From: Coix lacryma-jobi var. lacryma-jobi | Lineage: Eukaryota > Streptophyta > Magnoliopsida > Poales > Poaceae | Direction: 5' to 3' | Length of the DNA stretch: 64,000 nucleotides | NCBI GenBank assembly: GCA_009763385.1 | Contig: CM019825.1 | Span: 4,460,252-4,524,251 of the forward strand | In this document: positions 22,208 through 32,409 of the stretch, piece by piece | Position numbering within the stretch: position 1 is the stretch's first letter | How the letters are laid out: the number at the start of each line of letters is the position of its first letter | Position numbers and translations under genes: made by a program | Notes under the pieces: generated by a model | Seen by the model: only the letters and a program-made list of their open reading frames with translations | Told to the model about the DNA's origin: nothing | Databases searched by the model: none

Positions 22208-23503
22208 TGTTGACACTTACTAACGTCGTTACTAAGAATGGACCTTACGATCCATCCCCGGCAACGGCGCCAGAAATGCTTGTTGGTATTTCTTAGCGTA
22301 AGCAGAAGAATCCGCAAGCGCACGGAAGTACCGCTGTAGCACTTCACCTGGTGGAATTCAGGGTATCGTATTTCCACGAGGAACGGAGGTATTTCTTCTA
22401 TCTAGTTCGTCCAAGGACAACACAAGGGTAGAGAAAGAGAGGGGAATAGAGACGGATCGCTAAAGCTTTACTGTCTAAAGATAGATAAACGTTACTTCTA
22501 CTTGTTCACTTCGGGCACCGGCTTATACCTGGTCTGCCAGGTAACTCCGGCCTTTGTGTAGCTCTACGTCGTAACCGAACGTGGGGAAAACTAAGGGCAA
22601 ACAGGGCTGTCACCACCTGCCGCCGATCCCTCACCCGTGGATTACGAGGCAAACGAAGGTGAACCCTAGCCTAGACACCACGTCTACGCTATTGATCACT
22701 ACTCTAGCGTTGCGCAGGAACCCCTCCAAATGATTTAGAGGTTCCTCTACTAGAGTATCCGCTACGAGAACGGACGACGAACCCGCAAACAAGAAGAGAT
22801 AAAGCTTACCTAATCAAAAGAACAATAATACTGTAGAAACCACGAACACTTACTATGTATGGATCCCGATGTGGGTACAAGGTAAGGGCTCGTCGAGGTA
22901 CAAGCTCGGGGAGAGACCGACAAGCCCTTCCCCGCTCTCTTCCCTCACATCTCACTCTCCAACTCTAGAAAGCTACTAGGGCATAGCCCTAAGGAGTGGG
23001 GATCTACTCAAGAGAGAGGTGCTCTTCTATTCCTTTTGTGTGTTGTTGTCTGGCCTCCCCTCCCCCTCTCCTTATATAGGTGCTTTAGGTCGGTTTAGGA
23101 GGGGGCTTGCTGCAAAATTCACCCGAAACCGCCTTAGGGGCATTGATTGCACCGCCTCTGCAAAGGCGGTGGCCACGTGGCAGCACCAGGGGGGCGGTCG
23201 ACCCAGGGGGCGGCCGCCCCCTGGCTGGGCCCCCGTGGGCTGGGCCAAAGCCCATTTGGCCTGAAACGTCGTGCTGAGTTTGAATCTGGTTGAAGTTTGA
23301 TACACTTTGGTACTTGGTTTTGATTTCTCCTTCAACTCTTCCTTTACTTTCGGCCCAAATCACGTTGTTCCTGTATAAATACATGTTCACCAAAACTGTG
23401 GAATTTGTTAGTGTAAAAAGGCCCTACCTCTAGTTTGGTGACATTTTTATAGACAATCGTATGCATGTTGGCGATATAGAATATGTGTTAAGAATCGCCA
23501 ACA
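22208..23503 (-). repeat. 5' LTR of the gag-only gypsy element
   Basis: 1,296 bp, near-identical to the 16710 copy. TATA box on minus at 23070-23079. It lacks 5 bp present in the other copy (after GACAAGCCC, about 22928). Confidence 0.88.
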
Positions 23504-23590
23504 ATATCTATCAAAGTATTTCTCCTCGTTTTTATCCTACAGAACTTTTTAGAGAATTAATACTGTTCATTGATCTCAAGATGAATTCGA

Positions 23591-23602
23591 TCAAAGGAGA
23601 AG
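23591..23602 (+). other. Copia polypurine tract
   Basis: TCAAAGGAGAAG immediately before the 3' LTR, the expected place for plus-strand DNA priming. Confidence 0.7.
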
Positions 23603-23806
23603 TGTTAGAAGACGGTTGATCTCACAAACGTGGAAACACGTTCATCCTAAAAACCGCTCTCTCTCGCTCTCTGGTTGTCGATCTCTCTCACAAGATGGAA
23701 CTGCCAAGTGCAGTTACAGATTACATCTATGTATATATATATATAATGACAAGATCAATAGAAAATACAGAGTTCATTCTACTCATTTTCATTCCCAGTC
23801 TTTACA
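23603..23806 (+). repeat. 3' LTR of the copia element
   Basis: 204 bp, near-identical to 5689-5890. It is followed directly by the CAAAA duplication and the rest of the Pack-MULE inverted repeat. Confidence 0.9.
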
Positions 23807-23959
23807 CAAAATACCCTTCTACTCCGTATCTTTTTTTTCTCTCTCTCTCTTCTATCTTTATCTCGCCGGTCGTCCGACACTTCGCGAATGGCCCGAGCGG
23901 TTCTGGTTCACGGCCGCCGGCGCCGGCGCCGCCCAACGGGGCATCAGGCGGAGGACGAG

Positions 23960-24590
23960 GCGACGGGCCGGTGGCGAGCCCAAGCCGCCGCCGCCGATGG
24001 TCACGCGGGACGTGGAGCCCGCGGCGGCCATGCGCCCGCACGTGCTCGAGATCCCCAGCGGCGGAGACATCGCGCGCGCGCTCGCGGGCTTCGCGCGCCG
24101 CCGCGGCCTCGGGATCTGCGTGCTCGCGGGCACGGGCGCCGTCGTCGACGTCTCGCTCCGCCACCCGGCGGCGGCGTCCGCGGACAGAGGAGGAGGCCCC
24201 GCCGCTGCCGCGGTCGTCGTCTTCCGCGGCCGGTACGAGATCCTCCCATCTCGGCCACCTTCCTGGCCCCGTCCATGTCCGTCGCGGCTGTGCCCCGCGC
24301 GGCCGTCAACAGGGACCCCTCGATATCGCTCGCCAGCCCGCACGGACAGATCGTCGGGGGCGTCGTGGTGGTCCCTCTCGTCACCGCCACCACCGTCGCT
24401 GTCCTCGCTGCCGCCTTCACCGACCTTACCTTCCACCGCCTCCCCCTCGAGGATGACGCGTCAACGTCCGTCTTCGGCAGTGGCGAGGCCGACGAACACC
24501 GTGGTGGCCACGGGCACGGGCACCAGGCCCCGGAGCAGCACGACGCGGGCGGGTTGCACCTGCACCCGCAGACCATGGCTCCGGCCGCAA
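23960..24590 (+). pseudogene. Captured AT-hook/PPC (AHL) gene fragment
   Basis: Translates as most of an AHL protein, a family of plant nuclear proteins that bind AT-rich DNA and multimerise through the PPC/DUF296 domain. Visible parts: MVTRDVEPA, RPHVLEIPSGGDIARAL, FARRRGLGICVLAGTGAVVDVSLRHP, the GRYEIL core, then after a frame change ATFLAPSMS, PHGQIVGG, AAAFTDLTFHRLPLEDD. A single-base loss near 24242 shifts the frame just after GRYEIL. The AT-hook (RGRP) expected before MVTR is degenerate (RTRRRAGGEPKP). It is therefore a non-functional capture inside the Pack-MULE, not a working AHL gene. The capture includes the GC-rich coding part only; upstream CT-rich sequence at 23830-23870 may be its old 5' UTR. 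Confidence 0.82.
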
Positions 24591-24678
24591 CAACGTACAA
24601 CGAAGTATCCAAAATTATTTCTCACCCTCGCGATAAATCCAAACCTGTGGACATACTTGATTGAATCAGGAGTAACAA

Positions 24679-25071
24679 TTACCTCCCTACCACCTGGGCA
24701 AGGGTCTGGATGTAGCAATCGATCATTTGCTGCTTGGTGGCGCCCTCGCCGCCAGGCTTGTCCATGACGATGAGCCAGTGCTCGTAGTCGCAGCCAGGGC
24801 ACAGAGGAGCCATTTCTGTAGGCGCACGGTCACTGCCCTGACCCGAGCGGGGAATAGGAGGAATCCGGCCGCCGCGCCATGCAGCGGACGGACCCAACGC
24901 CGCTACGTAGCCGCGGGGGACGGATGGAAGAGGACGGGAGGCGCCGCGACGGGAGGAGCGGCCGCGCCGGGCGTGCGGCGACGAGGGCGCGCCCTGCGGC
25001 GGACATGGGTGGCGAGGGAAGAGGCGTTGGCTGGCCGCGATGGGGAGGGGCAGGTGGTGAAATGGCGACAA
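24679..25071 (-). pseudogene. Captured first exon of a MORF/DAG-type plastid RNA-editing factor
   Basis: 130 codons, open. The N-terminal 80 residues are Arg/Ser/Pro-rich and resemble a plastid transit peptide (MSPFHHLPLPIAASQRLFPR). They lead into the MORF box start PGCDYEHWLIVMDKPGG and ATKQQMIDCYIQTLAQVVG. The frame then stops at a normal exon edge: the minus strand reads AG then GTAATT, a plausible splice donor, so genomic DNA rather than cDNA was captured. MORF proteins dimerise and assist PPR proteins in C-to-U editing in organelles. The rest of the MORF domain is missing here. It lies tail to tail with the AHL fragment within the Pack-MULE. Confidence 0.82.
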
Positions 25072-25149
25072 GAGGGGTTTGGAATTGCTGGTTCCTGACA
25101 GCTGGGCCCCACCGGGCTGAGAGACAAAGAAGAGGATTCTAGTTGAGAT

Positions 25150-25341
25150 AAGGGTATTTTGGACATTTTACTGGCCGGACCCACATGTCAGAGCTGTTTA
25201 ACGGTGAGAAGGTGATGGAAGGTGGACGGAATGGCATGAAGGATAAAAAAAAGTTCGACAATGGTATCTAGGTGCGATCGAACTTTTTAATGGTCTGTAG
25301 GTAACGTCTATCTTTTTTAAGGGTATACAGGTAAAAGTCTC
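25150..25341 (-). repeat. Right terminal inverted repeat of the Pack-MULE
   Basis: 192 bp. Its inner edge reads GTCCAAAATACCCTT on the minus strand, which shows the sequence of the left repeat before copia inserted at CAAAA. Confidence 0.88.
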
Positions 25342-25350
25342 AAAGAAGAT

Positions 25351-26105
25351 GACAGTTTACAAAGCACCCAGGTTCAGGTGTACGTCATGGAATGAACTAG
25401 ACGGTTAAAACAAAACTTGCCCTGAAATGCCATGAAGGATTCGTGGGTATTCTGCAGGTTTATAGAAACATATATAAATACCATATTCTACTGCAATGTG
25501 CAAATGTTGGAGCCAGGGCATAAGATGTACAAGGGGACATTCCTTGGTCCTGGATCATGGACCAACATGGCTGCACCCGGATCACGTGTGATCATAGCTG
25601 TTCTTGATCAATGCAACTCCATCATCTGCTGATGCGGTTGCGGCGTGTTAGCACTAACATAACGTGGATTTGATGATGAAGCTGTTGGCAGCTAGAGCGA
25701 TGACTATTAAGTTGCATGCACCAACCAGTTCAACCATATTAAGTTGCATGCACCAACCAGTTCAACCCAAAAGCTTAAGCTGATGGGGAGAGGCGGACAA
25801 TTCACTTATACTCCAACAATGACTGGTTCTTTCGCTGTGATACGGCATCTCGTTCGACAAACTGAAATGAGATTTAAATTTGCTTAAATATGGCAAAAAA
25901 ATACAAAATGTATCCAGCAATTCAGAGAATCTGAGGAACACATGAGGAAAAAAACATGGAAAAGAGTGTGAGACATCTGAAATTGAAGGTGTGTCGTCGT
26001 CGCAGACAGTTCAGAAGACAGCGAACTGAACGAGCTGATCGCTGAACAAACGAACGAGGAGTCGACTGTCGTCCAAGGCGACCGCGAAACTGACAATCTG
26101 ACATA
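25351..26105. other. Intergenic, no gene
   Basis: No coding exon recognised. A 30-bp direct duplication (TTAAGTTGCATGCACCAACC core) lies at about 25708-25768. Confidence 0.4.
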
Positions 26106-26364
26106 CTCCCTCCATTCCAAATTATAAGTCATTCCAAGAATCTTGGAGAGTCAAAGTTTTTCAACTTTGACCAAAATTATATAATAAGATAACAACATCT
26201 ATGATACCAACTAAGTATTATTAGATTCTTTATTAGTTATATTTTCATAATATACATATTTGATGTTATAAATCTTTGTGTTTTTCTCTGTAACTTTGGT
26301 CAAAGTTGAAAAACTTTGACTCTCCAAGATTCTTGGAATGACTTATAATTTGGAACGGAGGGAG
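26106..26364. mobile_element. Stowaway MITE
   Basis: 259 bp, TA duplication (26104-26105, 26365-26366). Nearly perfect inverted ends of about 65 bp (CTCCCTCCATTCCAAATTAT ... CGGAGGGAG) that would fold into a long hairpin. Better preserved than the copy at 619, so younger. Confidence 0.9.
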
Positions 26365-26366
26365 TA

Positions 26367-29334
26367 GTAAACTAATGCAAATGGCACCAGTCCACCAGAT
26401 ACAGAAGATAATAAAAATAATAATAGTTCAACGAGACCTCTGCCTCGTCGTTGTTGTTCAATGTTTACGGCTGATTTGGTCGTTTCACGCGGTTGCATGC
26501 CTTCGTTGTACTTTTCAGCAGGTATAAACAGAGTTCAGGTAACCATCTGGCTTGTGTGTGTGTGTTTTAAACAAACATCACAGCAACAAGTGTTCAAATC
26601 GCGATTAGAAAATGCAGCAATAGCCAATAGGACTCTATCTGGGAAAGAAACATAACAATATTTTAAGAGAATTTTTACCATGCTTGGAAAAAATTAGAGT
26701 CATCAACTGAAACAGATCTAATGGTGATAAAATAAGAAGAACCAATATAGAGAAACTTAAGTTATGGGCCGGAACCTATAATGTGTGGGCCAGGAACCAG
26801 TTCCAAATTTAATAAGAAGGATACGGTAGTACTTTCATCACAATCTCATATCCTGTGTGCGCTATCTTCTCTGTTGTGGCTGCCCCCGCCCTTGGTTCTT
26901 CGATATGGTTCAACAGATCCACTTCAACGAACAAATCAACCTTGGTTCAGTGTCATAGGCAAGAAGCAAATTAATGCATTGTGAGAGTCAATTATAGAGC
27001 AAGATCTGTAGAATCCATGAAAGACATGACAGCAAGTCATGACAACTCAATCCCAAATCAAATCAGAAGTTGGCAGAGCTTTGAGGGAGCGCAAAGACGG
27101 TGGAGATCATCGGCAACTTCGCAAGGTCAGTCCTGACTGCTCTGCACCTTAGCGCTCTCGGGGGCGGTGGCGGCGGCGGCGGCGGCCGATGCCGGCTCGC
27201 AGCTTGCACAGACACTTGGGCGGGCGACTGCGTGTCATTCGGGCTCGGGTGGCGGCTCAGGGCGGCGGCAATTGACGCTGGTGAAGTCCTCCATCCGGCA
27301 CTCCGACGTCTGTTGCTAATCACGTCGAAGCCTACCTCAGGGATAAGAGAGTTATTATTTAAAGTAGGGAAAGTACTAAACTGTCCTTAAACATAATTAA
27401 TTAGTTTTCCTAGTTCCTTCCCAGCACCGTAACAAAATATGATCTAGTATATGTTGAAGATGAGGACTCAACCTTTTAAATCTTGTGAAAAGGACCTTTT
27501 GCGACAAAAATAATTAAAAAATTCACGTGAACAAGCAGAACATAAATGGCAACACTGACCAGTGTAGAGAGCACCAAAAATATTTCTTTTTTAAAAAAAA
27601 AACCAAAAACATATTTCGTTGTCAGCCAATAATTATAATAAAAAAAGAATTTTGCTATATTTCTGTCGACAGATTGCTTAGATTTGTATCTGTTGAATTT
27701 TGGACCATTTGATTTGCTTTTAGATCTGTGCAGTTTACTGGGTGTACAGACAGCTAACGGGTCCAAAGAGGCACATCTGGAACCCGCGAGCCCGTCGAAA
27801 TCCGCGGCCAGTCCTTTTTTTTTCCACGGACCGTTCTCTCTTGGTTCGTAAATTTTCTCCAAACTAGTTGAGTGTCCGTACGTTGCTACAGGAATATACA
27901 ACCATATCAATAGAACATATATAAAATCCATTGAGTATAGATATATGTATTGCACCATTCGGCTTGTTGCTGGAACAGAATTCTCACGAAGGATTGAAAA
28001 AGACTCTTATCGTGGTGAAGCCTAAAACTATTGATGTATGTATGTGTGAAGACTCCCCTAAACCAAACAAAAGTTAAATCATTGGCAATGTGATTTTGAA
28101 TTCCTACCAAAGATGCGTATTTATAACAATGCAAGAAAGACAAGATCATAGATTGATCAAACTGTTTTTTACTGAAAAGGAAGTGTAGGATGCACAGTAA
28201 AACACACCAAGGCCACTCTAGCAAAACATCAGTGCACATATCTAATGCAGTTTTTTTGTAGCAGCAGGAACATTGGTTCACAGTTTCAGACAGGAAAAAT
28301 CATAGTCTACAGAACGATTGAAAAGGATCCTTCTATTATGGTGAAGCCTAAAATTGATGACGTATGTTTATGTGGTAGCATCCAGTGATCCCCTAAACCA
28401 AACAAATGCTTGATGGAGTGATCCATAGTTGCAGGCCATCACTGATCATATTTCAATATTATTTTGTGAAAATATATAAAGGAAAAAAAGTTTCACATAG
28501 AGTAGCACTGCATTTTTTTTCCTTACACCTGCAAGTGTATTCCTTGCACCAGATGGAATGCATACAACTATTGAATTGATCCCATATATAGAGGCAAACC
28601 TGACTAAGTGCTAACAGCCTAACACAAAATACAAAACCCAACAACCTTCGAGTGCAAGCTGTAGTATCTGAACTCACACTCTAACTCATACCACACGCAC
28701 ACACACTACCCTGCCCGCACATTGGTCCAACTTGTATGTGACTTAAAAAACCGAGATATAGTGTAACAAAGAATAACATGACATATCATAAACTAATATT
28801 CTAGTCTAGAACCACAGCTATATCCAGAATATATTTTTATAAGCGACAATGAATGGCTTAGCCTTATATTATACGAAAAAAATTCTAAGTCCAAGTAATA
28901 ATGAAGAACAATTCTCAGGTACACGAAATAAATAGTAATGACTAAAAAAAAGTTGTACAGGCCACCACGCTAATTCGCTTTGCAGCCAAACTGATTTTCG
29001 ATGAAGAATGACATGGACCAAACTGCACCAGACAGCTGCCCTGCCTCACGCCAAGATGGACGCCACCAACATAGCTTGACTATTCCTTGCATGCGAGCAG
29101 TGCCCTGCGGCCCTGTTATTTTCCTATAAACAAAATAGGAATTTAAACTAACACCTCAAAATGAACCTGCAATTACTGATCAAGACATTGTCATTTATCA
29201 CCATCAAGAGATCTTGTCTAGACTGATCAATAGGCAAAATATTTTTAGGAGTGTATGATACAATGTTCTCATACATACAACTAAAAGGAAACCATTACTG
29301 TGTATGAAAGTAGAGAATTTCGGTGGTGAAAAAC
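26367..29334. other. Intergenic stretch, no gene recognised
   Basis: A GC-rich island at 27080-27330 contains a (GGC)n run. Open frames cross it on both strands, but none has a recognisable family. Two related segments (about 27985-28075 and 28310-28405, shared core GGTGAAGCCTAAAA and CCCCTAAACCAAACAAA) show a duplication of about 90 bp at a spacing of about 325 bp. The rest is AT-rich. Confidence 0.4.
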
Positions 29335-29339
29335 ACATG

Positions 29340-30294
29340 TGTTGTTTCGGGGATCGAGATCCCCGAAACAGCGGGTTGACGCACGAACGAAAGCCCAAAG
29401 CGAAAGCGGAAACCGGACGGTAAAACGGGAAAACAGATGAAGTGAACAGTGTTCTCCCCCCCTTCTCCCTTGGAGGTTGGGAGCTTTTTATATTAATCCA
29501 GATCAATTTGAAAGTACAAGAATGCCCTTCCAACCACTCTGCTACAATTACAATGATGCCCCGCTCAACTACTCCATGGTTGCACGCCGCCCCTCCCGGC
29601 GCGAGGGGCATCATCGTAACTTCGCCCTCTGGTGGGCCCAGCGTCCCCCGGCTCCTTTTCGTGGCCGGTGGGCCCGCTCCCTTTGACCTGGGCTTCCGTC
29701 ACCCTGCGAAAACCTAAGAAAAACCGAAGTCATGAATGACGAAAGCTCTCGCCGGAAACGCTGGGCTCCTTTCGCGCGAACGCTTCCCTTCGCACGAAAA
29801 CTTCATCCTACTCCGGCCATGCGGATCGGAGACGGATGCCTGCTTCCGCGCGAATGCTTCCTTTCGCACGAAAACTCCGCCTTCCCTTGGTCCGCAAGCC
29901 GAAACGCGTGCTTCCGCGCGAATTCCCCCTTTCGCACGAAAGCTCCGCCTTCCTACTCCGGTCGTGCGGACCGTAGGCGAACGCCTGCTTCCGCGCGAAT
30001 GCTTCCTTTCGCACGAAAGCTCCGTCTTCCCGTGGTCCGCAAGCCGAAACGCGTGCTTCCGCGCGAATTCCCCCTTTCGCACGAAAGCTCCGCCTTCCTA
30101 CTCTGGTCGTGCGGACCGCAGGCGAATGCCTGCTTCCGCGCGAATGCTTCCTTTCGCACGAAAGCTCCGCCTTCCCTTGGTCCGCAGGCCGAAACGCGTG
30201 CTTCCGCGCGAATGCTCCCTTTCGCACGAAAGCACCATCATCTTTCGGTAAAATGCGGGTCGGAGGCGCCTGCGGTCTGGGCGCCCCCCCAACA
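29340..30294 (-). repeat. 3' LTR of the Tat element
   Basis: 955 bp. It holds a minus-strand TATA-like AATATAAAAAGC (29484-29495) and about seven internal subrepeats of 70-77 bp at 29769-30240, each with CGCGCGAA and TTTCGCACGAAA. Next to it on the interior side, minus-strand CGTAAGGGGCTAC (30295-30307) is the likely polypurine tract. Confidence 0.9.
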
Positions 30295-30309
30295 GTAGCC
30301 CCTTACGGT

Positions 30310-30394
30310 TGGATCTGCAGCTTGTGAGGTTCGACCGTGTCCTTTCGCTAGGCGCCTACGCCCGCCCAAAAAACCTTCGTTTCGTCCCGAAGCT

Positions 30395-30433
<39 letters not shown>

Positions 30434-30906
30434 AGATAGAGGTATGTATTTTGTACTATTATTATTATTTATATTTTAAGTCGCGTCGCAAACGCCTTTT
30501 CGTCTTTCTCGAAAACCGTGTGTCGTGATGTAAAACCTCTGCGACGCTTCGAAACTTGTGCCCGGGCGCCTCTTCGTCTTTCTCGGTAACCGTGTCGAGT
30601 CTGATCGTATAAAATCTTGGGCGCTTCGGGTGGGGTAGGCGGCTGGTCAGTCGACGCCTTCCTGCGCTCGTTGCCTGTGTCGCGGAGTGTTTCGATATTC
30701 GCTTCACGCTGTTCGCTGTCCTCGGCGAAAGCGGGTTTTTGTTTGCTTCGCATCATTCGCTGGTCGACAATTCGCGGTACGCGGCTCACTTTCTTCTTAT
30801 TTCCTTCAGTCTTATGTCGTGCGAATTGGCTGCTTTCATTTTTCGCCTTTTTCCTTTCTTCCCTTCGCTTGCGTTGTTTGTTTATTTGTCTTTCGCGCCG
30901 TGTTAG
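30310..30906 (+). promoter_or_regulatory. Upstream region of the antisense ORF
   Basis: Contains a run of more than 30 T (about 30399-30431) followed by TGCAG, which resembles a 3' splice site, and a TATA-like TATTTATATTTTAAG at 30466-30480. Either could belong to an independent plus-strand transcript. No coding is seen here. Confidence 0.35.
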
Positions 30907-32377
30907 ATGGCGTCTTCCAGCTCGACGTCGACTTCGAGCTCGACTAGCGAAAGTACGGGTGGTACCGAATCTTCCCGCCGCAATGATAGCGAGGAAGTGT
31001 CCATTGGATCGGGGGTTTCTCCGCGAGTTCCAGAGCACAGCGGAAGCGTGTCAAATGATGGGGACTCCGGCTTGGTTTCGGTCCCGACGGATTGTTCTTT
31101 TTACCTTGGCGTATCGCGAATGACGGCTGCCCGCTTGCAAACGATGGCTGAAGAAGGGCCTTTAAGGAGAGATCATCTTGCGAATTGTCGTGTCCCTGGA
31201 GACGAGGAGGTTCCTATTCCTCGGCCGAACGAGGCCGTTGTCTTTCGCGACTACTTTGTAGCTGGCCTTGATTTTCCCCTCGAAGAATTCGTCTCGGATG
31301 TGTTGTTGGGGTTTGAGGTACAGCTTCATCAGCTGACGCCGAATGCAGTCGCCAGACTAAGTATCTTCGCGCATGCTATGAAGATGTTGGGCTGCACCCC
31401 GCGGGCGGATGTCTTCGTGCGATTTTATGACATTCACCGCCGTCCGACAAAAGTTAACGACCCGCTTCTCGGGAGCAAATTGCCCAGCGAGATTGGCTGC
31501 ATCAATTTCGTTCCGCGGAAAACAAGAGGGACCGTTTCAATTTCGCTTACATATCGGAATAAGTGGCCGGACTGGAATCGTTTCTGGTTCTACTATCGCG
31601 TGTGCTCGGACGAAACCGCCGCTATTGCGTTAAGTAAAGGAGAGAAGAAAGGCTCTCCACTTGTGTCTGTTTTGGAGAGGTGCCCTGGAAAGCATCTTCC
31701 GCCAGTTCTGCTGAGTGAACCGGATGCCATTCGCTGCGGGGATGCATTCGCGCTTACTGCACGTTTTCAAATCAGCCGGGATTTGGTGGAAGAGTGGATA
31801 GCCATCGGGATGAATCCGCTCTGCAGTGCCACCTCTTTTGAAGGATTCGTTGAAAGAGAAGGGTATTGGGGGCCCACGCTGTTGCTGGAGAGACCCGCGG
31901 ATTACCATGATGACGGCGAATATGTCAGACATATCGAAAAGGAGACAAGAAAAATTTGTGGGCCGTACTTACGCAAGGAGAGCGAGTTTCAACTCGGCAA
32001 TCTCGGACGTAATCGGCGTTTGAACCGAGCTTTCGATGCAATGGGCGTTGAATATGCCGAAAGACCGTTAGTTGACGAAAGCAAAGATGAGGCCGAAAGC
32101 TTGAAGGGTAAGGGAAAAGAGATGGTTCGCCGTGGCGGTCGGAGTGGTGTGATATCCCGGCGAAAGGTCGCTGAAGCTGGGGACATTCGCATTGGGCGGT
32201 TGATTGCCAAACCTTTGCTTGCAAGCCGAGGGGGGGCATTGGAGTCGGTCCCCGACGTTGATCCTTTCGCTCATTCGAGGGTGGTTAGTTTCTGCCTTTT
32301 TCTAACTTTGTTTGATTTGGCCGTTGTTTTCGTTTTCCCTTTTATGGAATTCTTTACTATTATTTCTATGGAAAGAC

Positions 32378-32409
<32 letters not shown>

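Larger units (their letters stand above)
16710..23503 (-). mobile_element. Non-autonomous gypsy element with gag only
   Basis: Two LTRs of about 1.3 kb, ends TGTTG...CAACA, and 5-bp duplication ATATC (16705-16709, 23504-23508). It is oriented on the minus strand: the primer-binding site and gag adjoin the right-hand LTR. The 4.2-kb interior encodes one gag-protease-like protein but no reverse transcriptase or integrase, so it would depend on an autonomous relative. The LTRs differ by about 12 substitutions and one 5-bp indel in 1.3 kb by my count, younger than the copia it sits in. The tRNA-Asp primer site fits the Tat/Athila group. Confidence 0.88.
5689..23806 (+). mobile_element. Ty1/copia LTR retrotransposon with two nested insertions
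   Basis: Bounded by short LTRs with TG...CA ends and the 5-bp duplication CAAAA (5684-5688, 23807-23811). The order gag, protease, integrase, reverse transcriptase, RNase H identifies Ty1/copia. Removing the solo LTR (10717-14570) and the gypsy element (16710-23503), each with one duplication copy, leaves about 7.5 kb. The LTRs differ by 4 substitutions and one 2-bp indel in about 202 bp by my count. Several stop codons and a frameshift make it non-autonomous now. Confidence 0.92.
5504..25341. mobile_element. Pack-MULE carrying AHL and MORF gene fragments, interrupted by a copia element
   Basis: The two ends are inverted: GAGACTTTTACC at 5504 and its reverse complement ending at 25341. They are flanked by a perfect 9-bp direct duplication AAAGAAGAT (5495-5503 and 25342-25350), the hallmark length for Mutator-like transposition. 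The inverted repeats run 192 bp each. The left one is split at 5688/23812 by the copia insertion. Removing that insertion and one copy of its 5-bp duplication leaves an element of about 1,715 bp. It encodes no transposase. Between the repeats lie parts of two unrelated host genes (an AHL PPC domain on plus, a MORF/DAG first exon on minus), so it is a Pack-MULE. Mobilisation would need a transposase supplied in trans, and the interrupted left end probably makes it immobile. Confidence 0.88.

Noticed and set aside
23888..24664. 258-codon frame as an intact AHL gene
   Set aside because: Only its second half is in the AHL frame. The first half of the PPC domain is in another frame, and the AT-hook is missing.
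29714..30298. Overlapping frames in the Tat LTRs (for example MRKGEFARKHAF) as proteins
   Set aside because: Produced by the LTR subrepeats; the same frames appear in both LTRs and on both strands.
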